21,413 nt of DNA, taken from positions 1 through 21,413 of the forward strand of contig URSZ01000029.1 of the NCBI GenBank assembly GCA_900550635.1, in the 5' to 3' direction. The notes beneath the pieces are model-generated. The model saw only the letters and a program-made list of their open reading frames with translations. It had not been told where the DNA came from and searched no databases. Both the position numbers and the translations under genes were made by a program. Of this stretch, positions 15,278 through 21,413 are shown piece after piece. This DNA comes from an uncultured Prevotella sp. GTDB taxonomy: Bacteria; Bacteroidota; Bacteroidia; Bacteroidales; Bacteroidaceae. How positions within the stretch are numbered: position 1 is the first letter of the stretch; each line of letters opens with the position of its first letter.

Positions 15278-16230
15278 ATATGAGTAACTCAGGCAGGATA
15301 AAGGTATCGGTGGTGATGTGCACCTATAACGGCGGGCGTTACCTGCGGCAACAGATAGACAGTATCCTTGCACAAACATATCCGGTAGACGAACTGATTG
15401 TGCAGGACGATTGCTCTACGGACGATACCGTAGCCATAGTGCGCGAGTATGCTAAAATATATCCTTTCATACGTGTTTATGTAAATGAGAGGAATATGGG
15501 ATATAACGCCAACTTCCTTAACGCTGTATTCAAGGCAAAAGGTGAGGCTGTCGCCATAGCCGACCAGGACGATATATGGCTTCCCGCAAAACTGGAGAAA
15601 CAGGTAGCTTTGCTTGAACAGGGATATAATTTCGTATTTCATAATTCGGCTCTTTTCGAAAGAGACCCGCAGTCCCCTGTGTCAACAAGGCACAAGGAAA
15701 GGCCGCTGCTAACGGATTTCAGACTGCTTTTGAAACCTTTTATTCCCGGGCATGAATGCCTTTTCATGCGGCAAGCGCTGCCATGGTTGGAGAAAATCAT
15801 GACGCACGAGCATAGTGTGGCTTATGCCTACGTTATAGCATTGGTTTGCAAAGCAACGGGAGGAATAGCATACGTCGACGAACCGCTTGTGTTGTGGAGA
15901 AGACATGAAAAAGCAGCAACTTTCGCCGGCAGAAGCGACACTGGCGCTTTTGCGGGAGTGCTGAAATCTTTGCTGTCGGTTTTCAACAGTCGTAAGCGGG
16001 ATGTCCTCAAGCGTTATTTTGCGGCAGTGAGTGTTCTTCCTTTTGATAATAAGGATACAAGGCAACTTGTGAGTTTAATGCAGGGCGGAATTTGCGGCTT
16101 GTTCAGAGCCTGCGCATTGTGCTGGCGGCATACGGCCGATTTGCAGCATGGCACGGGCCTGCGAAGCCGGATTAAGGCGTTGCTTACCCCGCTACATCTT
16201 TTGCGAGAAGACAAATTTCTTATAAAATGA
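15274..16230 (+). CDS. Family 2 glycosyltransferase
   Basis: A 318-aa GT-A-fold transferase, predicted cytosolic or peripheral at the inner membrane, adding a sugar to a surface-glycan intermediate. GT2 features are KVSVVMCTYNGGRYLRQQIDSI (10-31), VQDDCSTDDT (43-52), NMGYNANFLNAV (74-85), and ADQDDIW with the metal-binding D97-D100 region. A later segment (VDEPLVLWRRHEKAATF, about 200-216) fits the acceptor-side strands of rhamnosyl-type GT2 enzymes. The ATG overlaps the stop of the cytidylyltransferase gene (ATGA, 15274-15277), so the two are translationally coupled; the in-frame ATG at 15280 is an alternative. Its base composition appears more A/T-rich than that of the flanking housekeeping genes, as expected for variable glycan genes. 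Sugar donor unknown. Confidence 0.87.
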   Translation: MNMSNSGRIKVSVVMCTYNGGRYLRQQIDSILAQTYPVDELIVQDDCSTDDTVAIVREYAKIYPFIRVYVNERNMGYNANFLNAVFKAKGEAVAIADQDDIWLPAKLEKQVALLEQGYNFVFHNSALFERDPQSPVSTRHKERPLLTDFRLLLKPFIPGHECLFMRQALPWLEKIMTHEHSVAYAYVIALVCKATGGIAYVDEPLVLWRRHEKAATFAGRSDTGAFAGVLKSLLSVFNSRKRDVLKRYFAAVSVLPFDNKDTRQLVSLMQGGICGLFRACALCWRHTADLQHGTGLRSRIKALLTPLHLLREDKFLIK

Positions 16231-16249
16231 CCTACATAATTAGAATGCA

Positions 16250-17062
16250 ATGAACCAACCGCCCGTTACAAAGCACAACGAGGCCCAGCTGCGTGGGGCA
16301 CAGTTGAAAATGTTGGACATTCTTCTTGCTGTTGACGCTATTTGCCGCCGCCACGGCATAACTTATTGGGTTGACAACGGTACGCTTTTGGGTGCAGTGC
16401 GGCATGGGGGCTTTATTCCCTGGGATGACGACATGGACATCGCAATGCCAATGGACGATTACAGGAAATTTGCTTCGCTGGCTCAGGAAGAACTCCCCGA
16501 ACGACTCGTCTTTTTACCTGCAAATGCGGGAAAACATACCGTAAGCCGGTTGCCGAAGGTCGTAGATACCGAATCTTTTTATGTAGAAGCGGGTGATGAC
16601 CTGTCGCTTCCCCGTCCGCGTGGTTTATATATCGACATAACTCCGTTCATAGGCTTTCCCACGCATTTTGCGGCGTTGTCGCGCAAACTTGCTCGCGGCA
16701 TGAGCGTGGCGCACGACATATTGCATAAGCGGCATTATTATACTTTGCGGAGTTTTGCGGAGTTTTTTTATTTCTCTGGCAAGTATGTTCTGTTCCGTTT
16801 CCTGTGGAAACTGTTAGAGGCGGGTGGGAAAGGCAAACGTGTCGCACCTGCCACTAATATAAACGGTTACGGGCTTTCGCACAAGCGGGAAAACATATTC
16901 CCTTTGGGACATGTGGATTTCGAGGGGCATTCTTTGCCGGCTCCGGCCGATACTGACGGTTACCTTACCGAGGTGTACGGCGACTGGCGTACCATTCCTC
17001 CTGTGGGAAAGCGCAAAATCCACGCAGTATATATGAATACGAAATTAGACAAAAAGCAATGA
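16250..17062 (+). CDS. LicD-family phosphotransferase
   Basis: A 270-aa protein of the LicD/fukutin-like nucleotidyltransferase fold. Known members transfer phosphocholine, or related phospho-alcohols such as ribitol phosphate, from CDP donors to glycans. Visible are the helix LKMLDILLAVDAICRRHGI (about 19-37), YWVDNGTLLGAVRHGGFIPW (39-58), and the metal-binding acidic run at 59-63 with D59, D60, D61 and D63, then YIDITPFIGFP (about 127-137) and the C-terminal YLTEVYGDWRTIPP (about 240-253) typical of LicD. It starts 19 bp after the GT2 stop and its own stop overlaps the next start by 4 nt (ATGA). The upstream cytidylyltransferase could supply the CDP donor. The substrate is not determinable here. 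Confidence 0.9.
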   Translation: MNQPPVTKHNEAQLRGAQLKMLDILLAVDAICRRHGITYWVDNGTLLGAVRHGGFIPWDDDMDIAMPMDDYRKFASLAQEELPERLVFLPANAGKHTVSRLPKVVDTESFYVEAGDDLSLPRPRGLYIDITPFIGFPTHFAALSRKLARGMSVAHDILHKRHYYTLRSFAEFFYFSGKYVLFRFLWKLLEAGGKGKRVAPATNINGYGLSHKRENIFPLGHVDFEGHSLPAPADTDGYLTEVYGDWRTIPPVGKRKIHAVYMNTKLDKKQ

Positions 17063-18075
17063 AAACGCCAGCTCTTGTGGATGTTTCCGTCCTGCTCATT
17101 TTCTTCAATCGTCCTGATACGTTTGCGCAGGTTTTTGAACAGGTGCGCAAGGCACGCCCCGCGCGACTTTTCCTTTACCAGGACGGCGCGCGCAACGATG
17201 GCGACCTGGCGGGCATGGAGGCCTGTCGCAGGATTGCCGATGGCGTGGATTGGGATTGCGAGGTGTATAAACTCTATCAGGAAAAGAATCTCGGCTGCAA
17301 TCCCTCGGGTTATATTGCTCACAAATGGGCGTTCTCGCTTACTGATAAGTGCATTGTGCTTGAGGATGACGTTGTGCCGTCTGTGTCGTTCTTCGCTTTT
17401 TGCAAGGAAATGCTCGACCGTTACGAGCACGACGAGCGCGTAGGCATGATAGCCGGTTTCAACCCCGAGGAGCAGAGCGAATGCGACGGTGACTACCTGT
17501 TCAATTCCAATTTCTCGATTTGGGGCTGGGCCTCGTGGCGCAGGGTGGTCGACAAATGGGACGAAAACTATGCTTTCCTCCGGAATCCTTATGCCCTTTC
17601 GTGTTTGAACGAGATTATACGCGAGCGCAAAATGCGCCGCGACTTCCTTTACCGCTGCCGCCGCCACATCGAAACGGGCAAACCCCACTTCGAGACAATC
17701 TTCCGCGCTGCTTTGCTGATGAACAGTTACCTTGCCATAACTCCCCGCGTCAATATGGTGAACAATGTGGGTGTCTCGGCCGACAGCACGCACTTTGCCG
17801 GCTCCGTGGCCATGCTTCCCAAAGGCTACCGCCGCATATTCACGATGGGCAGGCACGAGTTGGAGTTTCCTCTCCGCCATCCGCAGTTCGTCATCGAGGA
17901 CACGCGCTATCGCCGCAGCGTTTACCGCATTTTCGCCTGGGGACACCCGTGGATTAAGATAGGGCGCTCGTTCGAGGAATTGATTATAAGCATACGCCAC
18001 GGCCAGCTGAAACACATAGTCCGCTCCGTGCGCAACAGGGTGCTCAAATTGGCGGGGCGTAACAGGAACGTGTAA
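17059..18075 (+). CDS. GT-A glycosyltransferase, GnT-I/GT13-like
   Basis: A 338-aa protein of a Bacteroidota sugar-transferase family often annotated as a glycosyltransferase or nucleotide-diphospho-sugar transferase. Visible are VSVLLIFFNRPDTFAQVFEQV (9-29), LFLYQDGARND (37-47), KNLGCNPSGYIAHKWAF (76-92), and the metal-binding LEDDVVPS (101-108, E102-D104), which is laid out like the EDD motif of N-acetylglucosaminyltransferase I. Further on are NSNFSIWGWASWRRVVDKWD (about 149-168) and FETIFRAALLMN (about 213-224). It overlaps the licD-type gene by 4 nt and is the last gene of the operon; an intrinsic terminator follows within 35 bp. The donor sugar is unknown. Confidence 0.82.
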   Translation: MKTPALVDVSVLLIFFNRPDTFAQVFEQVRKARPARLFLYQDGARNDGDLAGMEACRRIADGVDWDCEVYKLYQEKNLGCNPSGYIAHKWAFSLTDKCIVLEDDVVPSVSFFAFCKEMLDRYEHDERVGMIAGFNPEEQSECDGDYLFNSNFSIWGWASWRRVVDKWDENYAFLRNPYALSCLNEIIRERKMRRDFLYRCRRHIETGKPHFETIFRAALLMNSYLAITPRVNMVNNVGVSADSTHFAGSVAMLPKGYRRIFTMGRHELEFPLRHPQFVIEDTRYRRSVYRIFAWGHPWIKIGRSFEELIISIRHGQLKHIVRSVRNRVLKLAGRNRNV

Positions 18076-18076
18076 C

Positions 18077-18116
18077 GCCGCGTCCCCTGCAAGCCGGGGA
18101 GTGGCCTTTTATTTTT
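18077..18116 (+). terminator. Intrinsic terminator of the glycan operon
   Basis: A G/C-rich hairpin (18077-18106) has TCCCC paired with GGGGA, a bulged G and a further five pairs below, followed by TTTTATTTTT. It lies directly after the last glycosyltransferase gene. Its T-tract overlaps the -7 promoter-like box of the next gene. Confidence 0.75.
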
Positions 18117-18117
18117 G
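18110..18117 (+). promoter_or_regulatory. -7 element of the alcohol dehydrogenase gene
   Basis: TATTTTTG matches TAnnTTTG and lies 27 bp before the ATG at 18145. It shares its T-run with the preceding terminator. No TTTG -33 box is present in the G/C-rich hairpin at the right spacing, so an unusual -33 or an activator would be needed. Confidence 0.4.
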
Positions 18118-18144
18118 CAACAACAGGTAAAAAACATAACACTT

Positions 18145-19329
18145 ATGAAAGATTTCATGTTTTACAGCCCTACGGAGTACGTCTTCGGCCGCGGGGCCGA
18201 GATGAAGACCGGAGAACTTGCCGCACGCCACAGCGGTTCGCGCGCTCTTGTGGTTTACGGTGGCGGTTCGGCTGTGCGCAGCGGAGTGCTGCAGCGCACG
18301 TGCGATTCGCTCAAGGCCGCAGGTCTCGAGCTTGACATGCTGGGCGGAATACATTCCAATCCCATGGACGACAAGGTGTACGAAGGTATCGACCGGGCGC
18401 GCGCTTTCAAGGCCGACATGATTATCGGCGTGGGCGGCGGTTCGGTTATCGACACAGCCAAGGCCATTGCCGCCGGTGCGGTTTACGACGGCGACTTCTG
18501 GGACTTCTTCAGCGGAAAGAAGATAATAGAACATGCGCTGCCCGTGGGCGTTGTGCTCACCATTCCCGCCGCCGGGAGCGAAGGCTCGGGCAACAGCGTG
18601 ATAACCAAAAGGGAAGGACTTATAAAGCTCAGCCTGCGCACGCCCTATGCCCTGCGCCCCAAGTTCGCCATGATGAACCCGGAACTCACGTTCACGCTTC
18701 CCGCATATCAGACGGCCGCCGGGGCAACCGACATGATGGCGCACGTAATGGAACGTTACTTCAACAACACGCCTGCCACGCAGCTCACAGATAGCGTGTC
18801 GGAAGCCGTGCTCCGCACAATCGTCGAAGTCACGCCGCGCGTGCTTGAAAATCCCGAAGATTACGAAATGCGGGCCAACCTCATGTGGTGCGGCACGCTC
18901 GCACACAACGGAATATGCGGTACGGGAGTGGACGAGGACTGGACATCGCACTTCATCGAACACGAGATAAGCGCGCTCTACGGCGTGACGCACGGAGCGG
19001 GGCTTGCAGTAGTGTTCCCCGCATGGCAGACGTTCATGACAAGGCACAACCTGCGCAAGGTAGCGCAAATGGCGCACAACGTGTGGCGCGTAACGCCCAC
19101 GGGCAACGACCTTGCCGACGCGCTCGAGGGAATAAGGCTTTTCAAGGACTTCCTGCACCGCATCGGTATGCCCGTAACGTTTGTCGAACTCGGTGTGCCC
19201 GCGCCCGACATCGACGCATTGGTCGAAAACCTGCACCTCCACAAGGGAAACCCCATAGGCAGCTACTTCCCGCTCACGCCTGCCGACACAAAGGCCATCT
19301 ATACTCTTGCCCTCGGCGACGGAGAGTAA
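18145..19329 (+). CDS. Iron-containing alcohol dehydrogenase (butanol dehydrogenase type)
   Basis: A 394-aa cytosolic group III alcohol dehydrogenase of the NAD(P)H-dependent BDH/YqhD-like type, expected to reduce aldehydes. Visible are the nucleotide-binding GVGGGSVIDTAKAIA (about 95-109), SEGSGNSVITK (about 145-155) and the four metal ligands D196 and H200 (GATDMMAH), H269 (DWTSHFIEH) and H283 (VTHGAG), with spacing equal to that of YqhD. The frame is also open from a TTG at 18115, but that lies in the terminator tail. The ATG at 18145 gives the family N-terminus MKDFMFYSPTEYVFGRG, and the -7 box supports it. It is separated from the glycan operon by a terminator, so it is probably monocistronic. 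Substrate unknown. Confidence 0.93.
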   Translation: MKDFMFYSPTEYVFGRGAEMKTGELAARHSGSRALVVYGGGSAVRSGVLQRTCDSLKAAGLELDMLGGIHSNPMDDKVYEGIDRARAFKADMIIGVGGGSVIDTAKAIAAGAVYDGDFWDFFSGKKIIEHALPVGVVLTIPAAGSEGSGNSVITKREGLIKLSLRTPYALRPKFAMMNPELTFTLPAYQTAAGATDMMAHVMERYFNNTPATQLTDSVSEAVLRTIVEVTPRVLENPEDYEMRANLMWCGTLAHNGICGTGVDEDWTSHFIEHEISALYGVTHGAGLAVVFPAWQTFMTRHNLRKVAQMAHNVWRVTPTGNDLADALEGIRLFKDFLHRIGMPVTFVELGVPAPDIDALVENLHLHKGNPIGSYFPLTPADTKAIYTLALGDGE

Positions 19330-19455
19330 TAGGCCGGACAGGCAACGCGCGTAAGAAACATCCGTGCCGGGCATATATTATATATGTCCGGCGTTTTTAT
19401 ATGCATTCGGCACGTAACGGGTTGTAACCCCGCCGCGTTATAACAGCTCCGGAAT
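19330..19455. other. Spacer after the alcohol dehydrogenase
   Basis: It contains TGCCGGGCATATATTATATATGTCCGGCG (about 19364-19393), an A/T-centred inverted repeat (GCCGGGCATATA with TATATGTCCGGC), followed by TTTTTATA. This reads as a plausible intrinsic terminator for the alcohol dehydrogenase gene. No gene is seen. Confidence 0.5.
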
Positions 19456-19610
19456 GCAGACAAAAACAGACGCTGTGTAATACTATTGGTTATCAGTGTA
19501 TTAAATACAGTATCGGAGAAAAGAAAAAATATGTCCGACATATTTCGAAATATGTCGGACATATTTTAAAATACAAGGCACATATTTTTCGCCCTCTGAA
19601 AACCGTGTGA
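19456..19610 (+). repeat. Three-dyad intergenic element, copy 5
   Basis: Dyads lie at 19532 (TGTCCGACA), 19553 (TGTCGGACA) and 19574 (CAAGGCACA), 21 bp apart. Positions 19526-19567 form a perfect 42-bp inverted repeat. The left flank GCAGACAAAAACAGACGCT (19456-19474) is followed by 39 nt and CGGAG (19514), exactly the lengths of copy 1. The right flank CGCCCTCTGAAAACCGT is shared with copy 2. It sits between convergent genes. Confidence 0.82.
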
Positions 19611-19675
19611 AAACTTGGCGGGGAAAAACGTGCGCAAACGCGGTTTTTTTGTTGCTCCCAAACCCGAAACGGTCT

Positions 19676-19816
19676 TTAGGCTTTGTCAAATTGCGTGCTT
19701 ATGGCAGTCAGATAGCTTTCCGCACGGCTGAAGGCGTAGCGGGCTACGGCGAAACCGTGCGGGAAGGCAGATGACGGCAGAAGTGCGTAAGTTGGCAAAG
19801 TAACGGCACTTGACAT
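19676..19816 (-). CDS. Possible 46-aa small protein (uncertain)
   Basis: An ATG at 19816 (minus) opens a 46-codon frame ending TAA at 19676: it begins MSSAVTLPTYALLPSS and ends ESYLTAISTQFDKA. No transmembrane helix or known domain is seen. It lies 79 bp after the stop of the GT23-like gene on the same strand, with AGGAAATT about 12 bp before the ATG as a possible ribosome site. The frame spans a strong DNA hairpin (19717-19766), so the sequence may be conserved as a structured repeat rather than as a protein. I have a vague recollection of similar short ORFs in other Bacteroidales, which I cannot verify. Confidence 0.3.
   Translation of the reverse strand: MSSAVTLPTYALLPSSAFPHGFAVARYAFSRAESYLTAISTQFDKA
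19717..19766. other. Strong two-part hairpin
   Basis: CCGCACGG (19720-19727) pairs perfectly with CCGTGCGG (19755-19762), with flanking TT/AA pairs. Inside, GTAG pairs with CTAC around a CGGG loop, after a small internal loop. There is no T-tract on either side, so it is not a canonical terminator. Confidence 0.55.
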
Positions 19817-19895
19817 TATTACTTAATTTCCTAATGACTGTTTCGGGTTGAATTATCGTGTCCGCCGGTGCACCACAACGTATGGCGAAAGCCTG

Positions 19896-20954
19896 TCAGC
19901 GTGCGTGTTTCGCCAAATACCGCGCAGCTATCTCGCCGCGCTCCTTTATTGCAAGGTGTGCTGCCATGGGCAGTTCCTTTGTGTAGCAGTCTACCGGCGT
20001 GCCTTTTGGATAAAGCATTTGGAGTACGAACAGGCTCGGGCCTACCGTTATGCTGCCTACAAAAGCGTCGCCGTGCAGCATGGCGTCCACCTGCGCAAGG
20101 AAGCGCACCATGCGGCGGTGTTTCGTTTCGGCGTCTGTTTGTGTGAATGCCGAGTTTACGTAACCACGTTCCTGGGGAGTGCACAGCGAATACCATGAGT
20201 ACTCCGGGTAATCTCGCCTCACGCTTTCGAGCAGCCCGTAGTCGTCGGTGAGCAGCAGTATGTCTTTCAGCCCGGTAGCCTTGCGCAGTGCGGCCACGAA
20301 TGTTGCGGGCGAGAGCAGGCTTACTTCGGTTATCTTGTCTCCGCCGCGTATCTGCATACTTGCGTAATGTTCCGGCAGGGAAATCGAGCGCATTAGTTCG
20401 TGTGCCTGCTCGCGTACACCGGCGTTGAGTCGCCAAAGCATAGAGGCAACTTTCCTGAACGCCTCGTCGTAGGTGCAGTCCAGTCCCATTTCGGGAATAC
20501 GGCAATGTGCGGGCGGCGTTTGCGGTATGTCGTAGGTGGAAAGTGCAGGACGCCCGTATTCACGCCAGCTAATAAGGCGGTACATACTGCCGCGCAAGGC
20601 GGTTTTCAGTTTCCACAGCAGCAGTCCGCCCGTGCCTATGTTCGGGTTGCGACGGCGTAGCTCGCCGAGCGGCGGAAGGCGGTGCACATTCCAGCGGCTG
20701 TTGAAGTCTCCTTCCACTTCGGTGCAAAAAGGTTCGAAAAACTCGCTCCAGCCTCCCTTTCCGAAGTTGGCCCCGCGGCTGTACAGGCAAAACTGTATCT
20801 TGTTTTGCAAGCAGTAAACCACGGCATTTACCATATACTTGAATTCTGCAAAGAATCCCGCGTCTATGCCTGCACGGAATACTAACTTTTTTGTAAAACT
20901 GCCGTTTACCTTGCGGTAACGTGCGGCAAAGTCATCTATTTGTTGTTTGTCCAT
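19896..20954 (-). CDS. GT23-like (alpha-1,6-fucosyltransferase-like) glycosyltransferase
   Basis: A 352-aa GT-B protein without signal peptide. The C-terminal half carries the motif order of NodZ/FUT8-type fucosyltransferases: YASMQIRGGDKITE (197-210, with R203, D206, K207, comparable to HVRRTDK), DILLLTDDYGLLESVRRDYPEY (231-252), and VDAMLHGDAFVGSITVGPSLFV (289-310), comparable to the D-x-x-x-L-x-x-x-D-x-x-V segment that closes the GDP-fucose site. It is thus likely to transfer fucose, or another GDP-sugar, onto an envelope glycan. The ATG at 20954 overlaps the 3' end of an acyltransferase-3 gene by 19 nt, so the two are translationally coupled. Other GDP-fucose O-fucosyltransferase-type families are the alternative. 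Confidence 0.72.
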   Translation of the reverse strand: MDKQQIDDFAARYRKVNGSFTKKLVFRAGIDAGFFAEFKYMVNAVVYCLQNKIQFCLYSRGANFGKGGWSEFFEPFCTEVEGDFNSRWNVHRLPPLGELRRRNPNIGTGGLLLWKLKTALRGSMYRLISWREYGRPALSTYDIPQTPPAHCRIPEMGLDCTYDEAFRKVASMLWRLNAGVREQAHELMRSISLPEHYASMQIRGGDKITEVSLLSPATFVAALRKATGLKDILLLTDDYGLLESVRRDYPEYSWYSLCTPQERGYVNSAFTQTDAETKHRRMVRFLAQVDAMLHGDAFVGSITVGPSLFVLQMLYPKGTPVDCYTKELPMAAHLAIKERGEIAARYLAKHAR

Positions 20955-21413
20955 TTTATCTTAGGTTTTGGAACGAGCCGCAAAACGGCGCTGAGTGCCC
21001 ATGCCAGCAGCACGCTCGCCGCTATGTAGCAGACGAATGTGGCGTACACGTCGGCGGCTGTGCGCGGGTTGAATAAGCAGCGCACTACGGGGTGCACCGT
21101 GAACAGCGCGGCCGATATGCCGCCCAACCACTCCAACGGCGCGCGCACAATTTGCGGCCTAACCTTCACGGCGGGAAGCACCATTATTGTCAGCGCTACG
21201 GGCGACACAATCCAGAGGAACACGTTGAAGCACCCGCCTATGAATACCGCCCAAGCGGCCGCGTACGCCGCCGCGTTGAGCCTTATGCCGTAGCGTGCAA
21301 CCCACGTGCCCATCGCGAAAGGCAGCAAGCAGGCCATGAACGTGTATCGCAGGTAGTGCAGCACGTCCTGGCGCGGGCTGTCGAACACCGTTACGGCGAG
21401 TATTTGCAGGCCA
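20936..21413 (-). CDS. Acyltransferase family 3 membrane protein, N-terminus outside window
   Basis: The last 150-160 residues of an integral-membrane acyltransferase of the OafA/YrhL-like acyltransferase-3 family. The frame stays open to the window edge (GLQILAVTVF... precedes the GTG at 21388), so that GTG is not a supported start. At least four hydrophobic segments are visible (around YTFMACLLPFAMG, AYAAAWAVFIGGCFNVFLW, LTIMVLPAV and VYATFVCYIAASVLLAWALS), together with the family-typical late motif LEWLGGISAALFTVHPVV. The chain ends KPKIKWTNNK on the cytoplasmic side. Members O-acetylate or acylate sugars of LPS, capsule or secreted glycans. The neighbouring glycosyltransferase overlaps it by 19 nt. 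Confidence 0.8.
   Translation of the reverse strand, partial: GLQILAVTVFDSPRQDVLHYLRYTFMACLLPFAMGTWVARYGIRLNAAAYAAAWAVFIGGCFNVFLWIVSPVALTIMVLPAVKVRPQIVRAPLEWLGGISAALFTVHPVVRCLFNPRTAADVYATFVCYIAASVLLAWALSAVLRLVPKPKIKWTNNK

Noticed and set aside
18109..19374. 421-aa minus-strand open frame
   Set aside because: It is the antisense shadow of the iron alcohol dehydrogenase, whose metal ligands are all in place.
1..21413. CRISPR array
   Set aside because: The only regular repeats are the three-dyad elements: three units with constant A/T linkers, kilobases apart, with no variable spacers and no cas genes.

Overview
The window looks like a chromosomal segment from a Bacteroidota bacterium, most probably order Bacteroidales. 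Four things point there: several promoters match the Bacteroidetes consensus (TTTG, 19-21 bp, TAnnTTTG), starts lack strong Shine-Dalgarno sequences, IspG is of the long (~620 aa) form with an inserted domain, and family-restricted genes occur (DUF4254-type protein, glycine-lipid acyltransferase pair, OmpH followed by murI). I see no rRNA or tRNA genes, no CRISPR array, no transposase and no phage genes.

Layout, left to right. (1) 1-974 minus: 3'-truncated pdxB (vitamin B6), divergent from (2) 1094-1699 plus, a DUF4254-type gene, then ispG (1809-3677). (3) 4095-7809 plus: an SGNH-hydrolase lipoprotein followed by a large secreted putative glycoside hydrolase whose signal peptide and body lie in different frames (one extra C in a C4 run at 5064-5067). 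(4) 8102-9999 minus: two acyltransferases matching the GlsA/GlsB glycine-lipid pair. (5) 10318-12108 minus: M24 Xaa-Pro aminopeptidase. (6) 12109-12835: a long gap with a structured, plus-strand-terminated candidate ncRNA. (7) 12836-14388 minus: OmpH/Skp-like protein with a Pro/Gln-rich insert, overlapping murI. (8) 14570-18075 plus: a tightly packed surface-glycan operon: IspD/TarI-family cytidylyltransferase, GT2, LicD, and a GnT-I-like glycosyltransferase, ended by an intrinsic terminator. (9) 18145-19329 plus: iron-type alcohol dehydrogenase. (10) 19896-21413 minus: GT23-like (alpha-1,6-fucosyltransferase-like) gene preceded by a truncated acyltransferase-3 gene.

The most unusual feature is not a gene. 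Five intergenic gaps (about 3.75-3.94, 7.87-8.00, 10.16-10.27, 12.63-12.76 and 19.46-19.61 kb) carry the same composite element: three 9-bp dyads of the type TGTCNGACA, spaced exactly 21 bp apart in every copy by A/T-only (or nearly so) 12-bp linkers, with conserved flanks that include a CAGACAAAAA motif at fixed distances. All five lie beyond the 3' ends of genes and none is in either divergent promoter gap. I do not recognise this family. It could be a bidirectional terminator, a palindromic mobile repeat (REP/MITE-like) or a multi-site protein-binding element.

Functionally the window mixes housekeeping genes (pdxB, ispG, murI, ompH) with envelope and glycan functions (glycine lipids, the cytidylyltransferase-LicD-glycosyltransferase operon, GT23-like plus acyltransferase, and the secreted hydrolase pair).
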